Source: Choristoneura fumiferana (lineage: Eukaryota; Arthropoda; Insecta; Lepidoptera; Tortricidae). Taken from it: 64,000 nt of DNA. The translations under genes were made by a program, and so were the position numbers. The notes under the pieces were generated by a model. The model saw only the letters and a list, made by a program, of their open reading frames with translations, was not told the origin of the DNA and did no database searches. The stretch spans positions 4,279,023-4,343,022 of the forward strand of contig NC_133491.1 in assembly GCF_025370935.1 (NCBI RefSeq), read 5' to 3'. Positions 11,437 to 23,104 of this stretch are shown here, piece after piece. How positions within the stretch are numbered: the stretch's first letter is position 1; every line of letters begins with the position of its first letter.

Positions 11437-11600
11437 TAGCCGAGGAAATTGAATCACGTACTGGTACTGGGGTGGAACCGTTGTACTACCAATGTTATGT
11501 TGACATCCCATACATTTGCCAAAGAAATCATAGCGAAATAGATCACGAAAAGGTTTCACATTCGATTTAGTTTCCATGACTGTCTATGAGAAATACGGCT
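11437..11600 (+). repeat. Interspersed repeat shared with 41860-41985
   Basis: ATGTTGACATCCCATACATT and TTGCCAAAGAAATCATAGCG occur here and, reversed with few changes, at 41860-41985. Family unknown to me. Confidence 0.7.
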
Positions 11601-11984
11601 ATTGTGGTCTTGCCAAACCAAAACATGTTTTTTTTTATATATACTATCAAATTATGTGCTCGTAGAACAGTTTAAACGGTCCGCACGCAGCGACGGCTAG
11701 CGCGTACACTGAGGCAACTGCCAGTTACACTCGACTTCCCCGGCCCCGCGACAATATCGGTGCCGCGTATAGTGGTGCATGTCGGTTGCCTCAGTATACG
11801 TTGTATCGATTAGCAAAACGGTGTTAGATGCATTCATATACGTCACTTTATTTCCAAAACTAATAGGAATATCCGTCCAAATTTTTTGTGGTAGGTAAAT
11901 AAGGAAATATTAATCACAAAATTGCAAAAAACTAAAAATCAGAAATTTGTCACTTGTACCAGTATACGTAGGAGGTATCGATGT

Positions 11985-12354
11985 AATACCAACTTAGTTT
12001 CAAAATGAAATGAATAATTGAAAGACAAATACGTTCTCACGGTTATGCTATTTATTAAGTAGGTTTATAAAACTTATAATAATAGTACTAGTAGCCAAAG
12101 AACTCATTTCACAGATATAACTGACCTATACGCGAATCACTAGAAGTTGTATAAGACTCCGAAATAAAAGAAACTGGCTCTTATATTTAGCAAGATGCGT
12201 TTCAATATTGTTTGTAGTTGATGCCAGATGATTGATTTCGATGGTTTTTTTAGGGTTCCTTCATGTCTAAAGTATAAATAACTAACTACTAAATTGCATT
12301 TTACCTCTTTTTCCCAGATCCCAAAACTTCTTGGTCTCAAAATACCAAGTGAAG
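11985..12354. other. No gene seen
   Basis: The 73-residue minus-strand frame at 12140-12361 has no recognisable motif. Confidence 0.4.
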
Positions 12355-12460
12355 TTCCCAATCCGCACTGGGCCCGTGTGGGAACTACAGCCCTAGCCCC
12401 CTAATTCTGAAAGGAGGCCTGTGCCTAGCAGTGGGACGTTTATAGGTCGGGTTGATGATT
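12355..12460 (+). mobile_element. SINE-C 3' portion
   Basis: CTGGGCCCGTGTGGGAACTA, then GGAGGCCTGTGCCTAGCAGT and GGGACGTTTATAGG, ending TTGATGATT. These are the distal landmarks of the SINE at 58543-58846, here on the plus strand. Confidence 0.65.
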
Positions 12461-12610
12461 GTGCGAATCTTGCGTTCTGCGAATCTGGCGCTCTGCGAAT
12501 CTCGTACTATGCGAATCTGGCATTCTGCGAATCTGGTATACTGCGAATCTGAAAATCTGGCATTATGCGAATCTGGCGTTCCGCGAATCTGGCGTTTTTC
12601 GAATCTGGTA
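12461..12610 (+). repeat. 16-bp minisatellite, about 9.5 units
   Basis: The unit is close to GCGAATCTGGCGTTCT, with the GCGAATCT half nearly invariant and the other half variable; the sixth unit is short. It begins at the 3' end of a SINE-C fragment. The repetitive open frames on both strands (12385-12750) come from the repeat, not from a gene. Confidence 0.88.
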
Positions 12611-13007
12611 CAAAGCGTCAAAACCCTTCATTTACACTCAGCAAAACGGAACCCTCCCGTCATCAATCTCTCGTATGCACAATTTTTCCGCAGCCGTTAC
12701 CGTCAATCATAGAAGCAACGTGTAATTGTACGAAGCGCACACGCAAATGATACTTTAATGTGAGATCTTACGGCGGTCCGTCCACGTGTCATAGGTCTCG
12801 AATATGTAGCGTGATGTAATCCGCATGATATGCTTCCAAATGTTCTGTAACTCGACTAATTGCCGATTGATGAAAGTTTTACGTTGTTAAATAATAGGAT
12901 ACGTATATATAAGTATAATAATACGTATGAACACACATATTAGACAGATATTTACATGGTCACCTTAGCAAAGAAAGAATAACATCGATGCATAACATCG
13001 ACTTTTT
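12611..13007. other. No gene seen
   Basis: No coding signal or matching repeat. Confidence 0.4.
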
Positions 13008-13064
13008 AACCCCCGAGGCAAAAAGAGGGGTGTTATAAGTTTGACCGCTATGTGTGTCTCTGTG

Positions 13065-13110
<46 letters not shown>

Positions 13111-13250
13111 CGGGTGGAACGCTTTGAATGCGGTTTTTTAATTTGAAATCAGGTTTTCCAGCGATGGTTCTTAGATATGTTTCATCAAAATCGGTTTAGC
13201 CGTTATTGAGATATTGAACTTTGAAATAACAAAGTCGGGGGTTTTAAACT
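13008..13250 (+). repeat. Repeat with ACCCCCGA...TCGGGGGTT ends; TC/TG microsatellite
   Basis: Starts TAACCCCCGAGGCAAAAAGA and ends CAAAGTCGGGGGTTTTA. A TC run then a TG run lies at 13061-13111. A reversed relative is at 17490-17700. Confidence 0.7.
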
Positions 13251-13288
13251 TTTCGTTGGTTGGACCTATACCATATACGATCATAGTA

Positions 13289-13402
13289 AGAGCTTGTTCA
13301 CATTCTGGCGTTTTTGCCGGGTTTCTCGGCGGAGCGGGAGCGCGTGTGCACGCCGCGTAACAACCCCACTGCCGCCAAAAACGATAGTGTGAACCAGCTC
13401 TA
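13289..13402. mobile_element. Small MITE with GC-rich core
   Basis: The end AGAGCTTGTTCACATTCTGG is mirrored by ...AGTGTGAACCAGCTCTA, and the core is GC-rich (GGCGGAGCGGGAGCGCG). About 114 bp. Confidence 0.75.
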
Positions 13403-14280
13403 AAGTGTGTAGGTATGACCTGAAGCCTGGTAAAGTTTAAAAAAATAAAGTGGATTCTTGAAATAGTCTGTATCCACTGAGCATTTATTTTCTTGTGCGG
13501 AAACCGCGGTTGGCAAATCTAGTGTAGGTAATGGGAGAGACCTATATCCACTGGTGGGCTGACACTGGCTGATGATTGTGATAAATCCTTGATACATATG
13601 AAACTTTTGAACTGATCATGAAGTACATTTTCAAAGAACGTATTTTCTTTTCAAAACACATCGCAAAAAATAACCGGTAGAGGGAGAGGCAGCACAATGA
13701 AAAATTACCTAGATTTTTAACCGACTTCAAAAAAGGATGAGGTTCTATGTTCCAATGTTTGTATTTTTTTTTAATGTATGTTCACCGGTCAATCTTCTGA
13801 GGTGATCCCATTGTCAACAAAGCAAGATCTGATGATGGAATCCTAAGGAAATCGAGGGCAAACCTCAAATTTTATAGACACACCTATGGCGATATTGTCA
13901 TTTTTAGCATTAAGATAAGCATTTACATTCAGAAAGTATCATTTGGTAAACTGGACCTGAAGAAGAAGACTGCGCGTAGATAACCAATGGAACTCGTCAA
14001 AGCTAAGTAATGCTCGCTCGTCTATAAGCGATCATGATTAATATACCTAGATAAGCGTCTAAGAAGAAGCTTTAAGTTAATGATTCTTTTGAACTGATCT
14101 GATGCTGAAGCCGGAAGGCAGCCAACGGAACTCTGATATAAAACAACGTAACTAAGCCGTGTTTGGGCTTAATGGAATCGTTATGAGATGTACTTTGTCT
14201 ACGAATCGCTAAAAAGTGAGAAATAAAGAATTTTTATTAACAAAAAAGTAAAACCGACTCCAAAAAAATAAAAAACGAGC
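13403..14280. other. No gene seen; one repeat fragment
   Basis: AACCGACTTCAAAAAAGGAT at about 13718 marks a repeat fragment related to the foldback that follows. Otherwise AT-rich sequence without recognisable products. Confidence 0.4.
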
Positions 14281-14510
14281 AAAAAATGGAACCGACTACC
14301 AAACCCTTGAAAATATTTTTCTAGGTACCTACTAGTTCGAAGTCGGTAACTCAGCACGACCCAGCAGGAGAGGTTGAAACCCATAGTATATAGGTGAGGT
14401 AAACGACTATTGTTCCACTCCTGCTGGCTCGTGCTGAGTCACCGACTTCGAGCTAGTAGATACCTAGAAAAATATTTTCAAGGGTTTTGTAGTCGGTTCT
14501 ATTTTTTGTT
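14281..14510. mobile_element. Foldback element
   Basis: The left arm 14281-14376 and right arm 14412-14510 are near-perfect mirrors (GAACCGACTACCAAACCC, AATATTTTTCTAGGTA, CAGCACGACCCAGCAGGAG and complements). The two similar short open frames on opposite strands (14199-14384 and 14410-14694) arise from this symmetry. Confidence 0.88.
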
Positions 14511-14760
14511 ATTTTTACTAAATAGCATTCAATGCTTATTATATATATACTGTGAATTATGGAACAATGAGTCACGCGTTAATATCCATATCGCGGGTGG
14601 CCTCATAGGTCATGCTAAAATACTAGGAGGTAAGGTAGCTACAACGGGTGACGTGTTTTGGCGTCTGTTACTCATGCTGAAACGCCTTTTATAAGATTAT
14701 AATTAATTTTCTTACGTCATCTACTTAAACAGCTACTTGGTAGAAAGATCTGTCTAAATG

Positions 14761-14986
14761 TAGTTAATGGTGTGTAGTATGTCTTTATAACGGCCCGAGG
14801 GTTGCCGACGGTGCTGGCTGAAAATCAGCGCTGGGGTGTTTTTAACGCTTCAGCATTATGCTGAGTCAGTGTCCGATTCACAACCGCAATGACACATACC
14901 TTTGTGTTTTTTTTTGTACCTAATAATATTGTTGTCTTGTGTTGTGAATAAATGTTTTTTCTTTCTTTCTTTCTTTCTTTCTTTCT
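14761..14986 (+). mobile_element. Retroelement tail ending in GAATAAATGT(CTTT)n
   Basis: GTCTTTATAACGGCCCGAGG, GCTGGCTGAAAATCAGCGCT and GTGTCCGATTCACAACCGCA match the reversed copy at 48358-48600 almost throughout. Ends with GAATAAATG and a CTTT run. Confidence 0.82.
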
Positions 14987-15874
14987 AAATTTTATTCTTT
15001 CGATGTAAGCGAAGCAACACAAAATGACACACAATTTGCTGCTACCAATAATGAAATAAGCAATGTTTCCTGAAACTTCTGGACCGATTCTAAAATGACT
15101 TTTACGGGTTAGAATAGAAGCCAAGTCTATCTCTGATTACTCGTAACATTGGCTACTTTAACCCTTAAAATTCATAGTTTTTGTGGTGCGCAGATGAAGT
15201 TATGTAGGTAAAATACGTAAATTAGTTTCTTCGCAGAGGTAGAGTCACACTGTAGTTCTATATAGTCGTCAGTTCCACTAAGTACTTTACTTTTAGGGAG
15301 CATTGGTTAGGGGAGAGATACAAGGGGACTGACTTCGTAACTACTCAGTTCCCACCCGATTGTCAATTTTTTTTATATGACGTCAGTGATGATATAAATA
15401 TGAATATATGGCAAAACTTATGTACACACTAACTGACGTGTATATATTGTATCCGAACAAAATATAACTCGCTTCTCTCACTGACTGTCCGAGTTTCCTA
15501 ACGAAGTTTCTATACATTATGCCACCGGCGGACAATTTCATCCTGTGATAAATTTTATATTATAGTCATACAATTCTCGATCAATTCTACCAAATAAAAT
15601 ATCTCATTACATATTTTTAAAACTCTACCTCATTTATAAAATACAATAACTCGAATAAAAACTTGTCTAAAGATATAACTCATCAATAAAAAGTCCCCAC
15701 CCCAATAGACTTATGAATACCTAATTAATTAAAACCACATAACTCACACGACGACAAAAAGGTGTGACATTCACCACAATCATACAAAGTAGCGCCGGAA
15801 CAAATGAAGTGTTCCGTAGGAAAAAACGTAAGCATTCGACACTCTTGCGACGTGCCTTAAGAATTTGTATTATT
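14987..15874. other. No gene seen
   Basis: Short minus-strand frames at 14825-15124 and 15721-15909 have no recognisable domain. Confidence 0.4.
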
Positions 15875-16110
15875 AAAAAACCGGTCAAGTGCGAGTCGGA
15901 CTCGCGCACCGAGGGTTCCGTACAAACCTGTAGGTAGTAACTTTAAAATTATTAGAAATATTTTTATTATATGTGTGATATAACTAAAAATTTACGGTTT
16001 TTGCAATTTTTCCTTTATCTGTGCTATAAGACGCTGCTTCGTACTATATTTCAAGATTCTGAGTTCACGGGAAGTACCCTGTAGGTTTTGATTCCCTTGC
16101 GAGTTTCGAA
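15875..16110 (+). repeat. AGGGTTCCGTA-family repeat, long copy
   Basis: Starts AAAAAACCGGTCAAGTGCGA and continues GAGGGTTCCGTACAAACC to GGAAGTACCCTGTAGG. This is the longest plus-strand copy of the family in the window. A GC-rich, purine-rich stretch (16111-16184) separates it from the next element. Confidence 0.7.
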
Positions 16111-16184
16111 AAATTGCGGCGGGTTAAAAGGCGGGTTAAAGGGAGGCGGGAGGGGGAAGGGAGAAAGTGGTAGTGGGTGGAGTG

Positions 16185-16470
16185 GCAGGTGGTAGAACCT
16201 TGTGCAAGGTCCGCCCGGATTGCTACCACCATCTTGCTTGCTAATCCTGCCGTGAAGCAGCAGTGCTTGCACTGTTGTTTTTCGGCGTCCAGACTCTCCA
16301 GAGTTCGACAGCCGGTGAAATGACTGGCACGTGAGGTATCCCATCTTAGGCCTCTAGATTGGTAACGCGTCTGCAATACCCCTGGTGTTGCAAATGTTTA
16401 TGGGCGGTGGTGGTCTCTTACCATCAGGAGACCCACTTGCTCGTTTGCTATCCAGTCGAATAAAAAAAAG
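16185..16470 (+). mobile_element. 3' end of RTE-like non-LTR retrotransposon, long copy
   Basis: Runs from AGGTGGTAGAACCTTGTGCA through GGATTGCTACCACCATCTTG and TAGGCCTCTAGATTGG to an A-tail. Matches 25126-25402 over its whole length. Open frames on the minus strand (16051-16376) are shadows of the element. Confidence 0.82.
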
Positions 16471-16914
16471 ATACGACATCTTAATTATAATCATCGAATT
16501 ATCATCTCATTCAATGAGGAAGCACTGCTCTGTCAGTATTTTAAACACCACGCCATGTTGCTCTTATTTATTTAGATAAGTAGTTTAGTAAACAGCTTAC
16601 TTTAGTGACTTATAGCACTGGTTACCACCAACAAGTACCGGGACAGATCCGCAACATTGCGTGTCTCAAAATATTATTAAACCTTAATTACGGCTTTGAT
16701 TACACTCAGAAATTGGATATTTCGTATCAGCTGTAGAGGTCAAATCTATGTGTAATTTGATGTAACGTGTCGTGCGATGCGGACGAACCTGACCTTCAGT
16801 ACTGCGGAACCTCATCAAACCACTGTTGTTGACTGTGTGGAATTGGAAATAAGACTTTTGGGGTTCTGTACCTCAAGAGGGAAAAGGAACCCTTATAAGT
16901 TCACTTTGTGATTA
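16471..16914. other. No gene seen
   Basis: Ends with a short AGGGTTCC-family fragment (about 16858-16905). No coding signal. Confidence 0.4.
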
Positions 16915-17145
16915 CTAGTTCCCGATTCGCCGAATTTTTGTTTCGTCGGAATTTTTCAGTCAAGGAAAAATATGGAAATGTTGTGGCTAAAGCATATTAT
17001 TGAGGACTAAGGTGGTAATTTTCCTGGAAAAATATGCATTTCCTTAAAAATATGAATCTAACCGATTTCTAGGCAATTGAAGTCATGTCCTATTGTGTAA
17101 AAAAAAAAGAATCCGACGAAACAAGAATCCGGCGAATCGGGCACT
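16915..17145. mobile_element. Foldback element
   Basis: CCCGATTCGCCGAATTTTTG and TTTCGTCGGAATT near the left end are mirrored by AATCCGACGAAACAAGAATC and CGGCGAATCGGG at the right end. Confidence 0.75.
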
Positions 17146-18069
17146 ATAATCATCAAGCTGATATTAATATGACAATCTTCCATCGCAACACCCTGCCCAA
17201 TAGTAGCGACTTTGGTGATATTTGTAAATATAAAGAGAGAAAGAAAGAAAGAAAATACATTTATATACACATATTACATACCTATTATTATATTATATTA
17301 TTTTTATATTTACATTTAAATATAGATTTTTAAGATTAGAGTAAGTTATTTTTAGTTCTATTTTCCTTTTTTATTTGTTAATTATTGTATATAATATATT
17401 GTGTGTTAATACAATTTTTTATTTTTTTATTGTATGTCAATAAAAAAATCACTCGTAGTAAAACATAATCTAAACAACTTAGATAAATTGATAAACCCCC
17501 GACATTGTCACTCCAAAGTCATCTCAAAAATTTCTGAACCGATTCTTATTAAACATAGCTTAGAACCAATGCAAGAAGCTCGCTTTAACGTTAATAAAAT
17601 GCATCCGTTTGAGAGCCACGATGCCACAAAAAGATAGACAGATAGACATAGGCGTCAAACTTAATAAGACCCCTCTTGTTGCGTCGGGATTTAAAAATAA
17701 TACTGTCACATAAATACTATTTATCATAATCAGAGCCCGGACTTTTCCCGGTATTTTTGATCTGTCATATCGATTTCTCGCTTATCGACTAACTAAATGA
17801 TATCGATAATGATGTTATCGTAAAATAATAATCTTAATACCTTTTATAAAGACACTAATGTAACACTTATTAGAACTGCAACAGACTTTAAACATGAAAT
17901 TGAATTATTAAATTAGAAATTGTTAACTATTCATTGTTTTCATTGCGTAATCCATATTTACTCGTAAGTCTATTTCACATTTTCGACTGCTCAAAAGTTA
18001 ATTGGAAGAGATCGCTCTTTAACGATAAAACCCTCTATTATTGACCTCTACTTTTAATATTTTTTAATA
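17146..18069. repeat. Repeat fragments, no gene seen
   Basis: 17215-17275 has a reversed retroelement tail (GAAAGAAAGAAAGAAAATAC). 17490-17700 is a reversed copy of the CCCCCGA-ended repeat of 13008. The rest is AT-rich. Confidence 0.5.
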
Positions 18070-18245
18070 TTTTGTGTATGCTGAGTCAGCGGCCGTTTCA
18101 CTTTTGCGAGGACACACAAAATCATATATTTTAATTTTTGTATTTCTTTTTTTTGTTTAATTTGTGTTTGCTGTTGTTGTTTTTTAGTTTGGTTGTATTT
18201 GTGTGTCTTTGTGAATGTGAATAAATGTCTTCTATTCTATTCTAT
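18070..18245 (+). mobile_element. Retroelement tail ending in GAATAAATGT(CTATT)n
   Basis: GTATGCTGAGTCAGCGGCCG leads to GTGAATAAATGTCTTC and a CTATT repeat. Related in plan to 14761-14986 but with a different tail unit. Confidence 0.65.
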
Positions 18246-18834
18246 TCCATCGATCGATACCTATATCGATATTGAATATCGGAAGTCGATAAGTGAGTGG
18301 CGATGACAGATCAAAAATGGCGCGAAAATTCCGCGCTCTGATCATAATAGTGTCGCAAAATAAAATAAAGCATGCACAAAATAGATCCCGTGTGCGCTAA
18401 GAATTGAACTGATCTTACGATGAGCGGTAAACACGTACCTTGCAGTAATTTGAGCTTACTTAATTGAATTATCTCTTAATTTAAGAAAATGGTCACGACT
18501 TAAACGATGTATTCACGGACCAACACAAAGACAGACATGCATTCATTGCTGACGTATTGACGTAAACACGCATTATTCCTCGCATTAGACAATTGCTTTT
18601 AAAACGCGTCAATCAAGGAATTTGTTCATACACAAATATGAGATACACGCACGATTTAGTAAAGGGCATAAACAGGTTCAAATACAAGTACCTATTAGTA
18701 TGCAATATATCCAAATAACTATGCAATATAGCTAATTAAATGTTCTCACGCCTATTAGTTTAGTATTTTCTATTTTCAACTAAAATGTAATCTACTGTTT
18801 TCTGTATTACTTTCAAACGACACCGGACAGCACA
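18246..18834. other. No gene seen
   Basis: No coding signal or matching repeat. Confidence 0.4.
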
Positions 18835-19250
18835 GTGCTGCAGTGGTCAGAGAACCTGACTACGAAACTTGAGGTCCCGGGTCGGGTCGGGCCAATATTT
18901 TGTATAAAAAATACGAATGTTTGTTCTCGAGATTTGTTTATGTTATGTTGTCTTGGGCGTAGGCGTATAAAGAGGGGGGGGGGCGTGCCCACCCCAGGAT
19001 GTTGAAGTACTGATTTGATATGCCATAATACTGATATCTTCACATCTTCACACAAAAATCCAGGCCAGCCCCCCCTGATAAATGACCGCCAATGGTCTTG
19101 GGTGTTTAATATGTATTTATTTATTTAAGTTTGTATCTATTTGTTAAAGTATGTCTATTTGTTGCCTAGTACCCATTACACAAGCTTTGCTTTCTTTGGA
19201 ATTAGGCCAGCGAGTGTCAAAGGCCCCGTGATATTTATTTATTTTATTTA
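18835..19250 (+). mobile_element. SINE-A copy with an inner insertion
   Basis: A head (AGAGAACCTGACTACGAAAC, GAGGTCCCGGGTCGGG) with a damaged B-box, and a 3' part (TTGCCTAGTACCCATTACAC ... GTGATATTTATTTATT). Between them, about 18945-19085, is foreign sequence that starts in a G-run and ends near a C-run, possibly another element. Confidence 0.72.
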
Positions 19251-19444
19251 GAAGAGTTCGAGAACGACCTAATCGCCTAACATTAATTAAGTATATTCAC
19301 GTACTCTACATTAAACGATAGCGTTTTACTCATAAGTCGTACCTATACTGCACTCATGGTTTGAACGGGTAAGACCTGTGTTATTTTTGGCAACTTGAAA
19401 AATGACACTAATATATAAATTCAGACACAGAGACAGTTATATAT

Positions 19445-19593
19445 GGTGACCCGGGGCTATTGCAGCTGGGGGATATTGTATTTCAGCCGTCTGATGGCGT
19501 CGTTATGACGCCATGTTCGCCATAGTCATGTGTGTTGTGTGAAGACTTCTGGCGACAACATTATCCCCTCAGCTACAATAGCCCCGCGTCACC
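19445..19593. mobile_element. MITE with GGTGACCCGGGGCTATTG ends
   Basis: The left end GGTGACCCGGGGCTATTGCA is mirrored by CTACAATAGCCCCGCGTCACC. The centre is GC-rich with ATGGCGTCGTTATGACGCCAT, itself a hairpin. Confidence 0.82.
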
Positions 19594-19799
19594 TTACGCT
19601 GTGTTTACAAGCTGTGTTTTGGTACAGAAATGCATTTAGGTACATACCTTCCAAATTTCAACTTAATCGGTTCAATTAATTCGGAGCAAATACGAGTATA
19701 CCACAACAGATAGAAAGACACACAAGTGAACCAATAAAGACTCCGTTTTTATCTTTTACGGTGAAAAACTCTTGAGAACTCTAAAAAAATTAAATACTA

Positions 19800-19943
19800 A
19801 GGGGCTGTTTCAACACCCATTGATTAGTGTTAACTGACGGTTCAATGTGACGCCGTCTCCTTCTATTCGAACCAAACAAATAGAGACGGCATCACATTTA
19901 TCCGTCAGTTAACACTAATCAGTGGGTGGTAAAACAGCTCCTA
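19800..19943. mobile_element. MITE-6 copy 1 (AGGGGCTGTTTCACC)
   Basis: Palindrome with the arms AACTGACGGTTCAATGTGA and TAACACTAATCAGTGGGTGG. Most diverged of the three copies. Confidence 0.85.
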
Positions 19944-20759
19944 AATGTAGCGCGGCATCCTCCACCAATAAACGTGTAGTGTCAGAGGGTCAAAGTCTGA
20001 GTTTCTCAATCATCACAATAAATTTTGATGTCTTTCTTTAAGAACTGATCGCCTCGACATATTTGAGGCACAGGCGAAGGTCAAACAAATATCTTTAGAT
20101 ACGCGTTACTTTTTATCATATCCCATTGCGATATAGATATTTTTATTTGTCTACTGCGTTTAACGTGCCACGCAAGTATTTAAGTTTTCTAAAGTTTGAA
20201 ACTATGAGGTGTTTTTTTAACAAAATAAATCCTTTTACTTAGGTTGAGGAGGAAGATAAACCCCCATCTACATGGCTTGCCATATACCCAAAGATGTGTT
20301 ACTTTCATTCTAATAATCAAAACAACAATAAAGTTAAAACCCGAATCACCACGAACAAAATTAAATATATCTACATACAACTTTGCATCGACTAAACAGT
20401 TTAGTCAATAAAAACGTTGTATGTAAGCGCTAGCCGTAAATGACAATTATGAGGTATTTTAAATTACCCGGCAATCGTAAGAAATAAATCTTCCAAATCA
20501 GCAAACTTTCGCTAATCATCCATTTCTAATGGCACGGCACTCGATTTATAAATCGGACGTCGAGATGTCATTCCTGATTATGGAGTCGATTCTTCGATAA
20601 TTGTACGATGATCGAATTGTAGATGGCTCGGTATGCAGTCTAGCATCGATTGTGGGTGAATTGGAGTAGGTAGAATGCGGAAAAGAACATGAAGTTGCAG
20701 AATTAGACGTTACTGAAAGGATTAGGACAGTGTCGACACTCTTTTATGATTATACTGTT
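19944..20759. other. No gene seen
   Basis: Short frames only. No match to other parts of the window. Confidence 0.4.
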
Positions 20760-20975
20760 ACTAGCCGTTACCCGCGACTCCGTCGCGTAGAATTCGGTTA
20801 TAATATAATTATATAATTTTCCGGGATAAAAACTATCCTATGTCCTTCCCCGGGACTCAAACACGTATCTGTAGGTACTCTGTATACCGAATTTCATCCA
20901 AATAGGTTCAGCGGTGTAGACGTGATGAAGTAACAAACAAACTTATAAATTTCGCATTTATAATACTTACAGGGT
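20760..20975 (+). repeat. CCCGCGGC-family interspersed repeat
   Basis: CTAGCCGTTACCCGCGACTC, then TTCCGGGATAAAAACTATCC and GCATTTATAATACTTA. Same plan as 42531-42873. Confidence 0.65.
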
Positions 20976-22174
20976 GGTTGGTTATTATCTTTAGTCGGTG
21001 AATAGAAAATTTGTCTATAACTTTTTTATGAAATTCTTCAATGTTCGAGACCATATTTATAGATATTAAATTTTAAAATTAAAAATTAACACAAGGCCTA
21101 ATTAAAGTTTCTTGTTTGCTTTCCATTTTATTGATTATACTTGCATTGTGCAATATTTTAAGTCACTCGGACTTATATTTAAACTTGCAAAGATTTGACC
21201 TTAACAAACATAATTTATAAACATTTCCTGTTAAAAAAAACTTGTAACCTTTCCTAAATATTTACTTACACATAAATATGTGATCTAAAAACTTCCCTGC
21301 CTAAATCTAAAAGCTCACATTGATGATAGTCGTGAGAATATGTCACAATTTAATTCCGCAAGGAAAGTCTGGGATAGCACGTGAACGAGCCGGCGCGGGC
21401 GCATCACGTCGCCTCGTTAGGTAACGCATATCTTTCAAATTACATTACTAAAGCTGAAATCGGGACCGGATTGTGCAACGAATCACGCTGAGCGCAGGGA
21501 TACGGCACAAAACTGCTCTCGAGAGTAAACAGAACTATGACGACAGCCCTCTTGCTCGTTTTTCTAGTAACCAACTGGCGTTTGCAGAATAAAAATCTAC
21601 CGTTTGCTCTGCAAGTGAAAGGATGCAAAGGGTTTTTAGCATGTAATTTTTTTTTAATGTACTGTAAGAAACTTAACAGAGTTTATTTTGTAAAAAAAAT
21701 ACGGGGGTGTATGGGGTCCCTGTATTTTTCACCCTCAACGGCCGCCGTCTATTTTCTGTGCCTATTGCCACTTCAACGAGTTACTCCACTTGGATATGTC
21801 GATGACCCTCGCTCTTCTACGTTATTTCCTTATTTCTGATTCGATCCCTTAAAGAAACCCCGAGCATAGATAGCTCTCTCCATAGATCTCTGAGAAACTT
21901 TGAGCCTATTTATAAGGTATATAGTGTAGCATCCTAAGACATGGCATTCGGGCGAAATTTGGTTTAAATGCCGAACATTCGGCACTAGAAAAAAGAACCA
22001 GCTTGTACTATTTGGATTGAAATTAAAAGAAAGCATGTCTGCATATCAGTAAAATATGCAACAAAAATTAAATACACTTAGTATGTAGCTATTCTTTTAA
22101 TAAACATCTTGATTACAATTCGTAAATTGAATTTTAAAAAAAATTTGGTTCTCAATTTTCAAAAACTAAACATT
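20976..22174. other. No gene seen; one GC-rich patch
   Basis: 21360-21420 is GC-rich (GAGCCGGCGCGGGCGCATCA) and stands out from its surroundings, in composition not unlike the promoter region at 25880-25990. I see no splice-donor-like or coding signal attached to it. Open frames on both strands at 21440-21839 are unrecognised. Confidence 0.35.
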
Positions 22175-22316
22175 TAGGGGCTGTTTCACCATCCATTGAT
22201 TAGTGTTAACTGACGGTTAAATGTAGTGCCAAGTCTATTCGAACAAAACAAATAGAGACGGCATCACATTTAACCGTCAGTTAACATTAATCAATGGATG
22301 GTGAAACAGCCCCTAA
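22175..22316. mobile_element. MITE-6 copy 2
   Basis: Near-perfect palindrome from TAGGGGCTGTTTCACCATCC to GGATGGTGAAACAGCCCCTA, with GTTAACTGACGGTTAAATGT in the arm. Confidence 0.92.
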
Positions 22317-22590
22317 GTATTTTTAATCATTAACGTCCACTTGCAGGCTTTTCAATTTCGGTTTAAGTGGTCTTAAGTCCTGTCAGATCCATACAAAAAC
22401 TGTCAGTTTAAACCTTAAATCGAGATTTAAAAAAGCCTAGACAAAACGTCCTTAGTGTGTTTTTAACAATCAAATTTAACAATCTATCTACTAGTATTTA
22501 AAATTCACTACAGGCAGTTTATTATTTATTTTTACCGAATGTTCGGCCGAAGTTCGTATGCGGTTCAAACCACATTCGGCCCATCACTAA

Positions 22591-22732
22591 TGGAAACGCG
22601 TCATTTACCTATCCCCACTCCACTCAGCTGCTTCCACTGCTAGAGCTGTGCTCTAATGAAGCGTTTCTATTGGTTCACGCAAAACACATTCCTCGGAACA
22701 CATCTTCGCACATCTCGGGTGGAAACGCAGTC
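22591..22732. mobile_element. MITE-7 partial copy
   Basis: GTTTCTATTGGTTCACGCAA, CACATCTTCGCACATC and GGTGGAAACGCAG match the right half of the copies at 26947 and 32047. Confidence 0.7.
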
Positions 22733-22789
22733 TAACGAGAATGTTCTCTCCACGCCACTGATGGATAGGTAAGAGCGTTTATTCCTGCG

Positions 22790-23104
22790 GAGCTGGAAAT
22801 GGCAACGTTGCATTTTTGTTAGTTTTTCTCGATTATTCCATAAAAATTAAATGAAAATTAATAATGTTGTCTGATAGAACACTCTTAATATATAAGTTAA
22901 TGTGTCTACTCCAATAATTATTCGTTATAGACTTATTTTCTTAACATTAATTTGTTTTTAAGGAGTATAAAAGTCTATCACGAATAATTATTGGACACAT
23001 TAACTTATATATTAAGAAGTGTTCTATTAGAAAACATTTTTAATTTTCATTAAATTTTCGAGACAATCGAGAAAAACTAACAAAAATGCAACGTTGCCAG
23101 CTCA
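22790..23104. mobile_element. Foldback element (315 bp)
   Basis: The left arm (GGCAACGTTGCATTTTTGTT, AGAACACTCTTAATATATAA) and right arm (AACAAAAATGCAACGTTGCC and complements) pair over about 140 bp each. Confidence 0.88.

Larger units (their letters stand above)
9593..11980. mobile_element. 2.39-kb TIR DNA element with ATGT target duplication
   Basis: The first 30 bases from 9593 (CGACACCTCCTACGTATACT...) match the reverse complement of the last 30 (ending at 11980) at 29 of 30 positions. Both flanks read ATGT (9589-9592 and 11981-11984), as expected of a 4-bp target duplication. Inside, near both ends, GTATAC-containing motifs recur (about 9838, 9860, 11795, 11960). I see no transposase, so it is non-autonomous. 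It has itself been hit by at least four other repeats, listed below. Confidence 0.78.

Noticed and set aside
12385..12750. Several repetitive open frames on both strands (ESGxPRIW- and SARFAE-type)
   Set aside because: They are translations of the 16-bp minisatellite, which leaves several frames open.
16051..16376. Two ORFs of about 100 residues, similar to those at 25011 and 43881
   Set aside because: They coincide with copies of the RTE-like 3' end, in antisense or non-coding sequence.
21360..21420. Second promoter from the GC-rich patch
   Set aside because: GC-rich but without a TATA box, donor or exon that I can connect to it.
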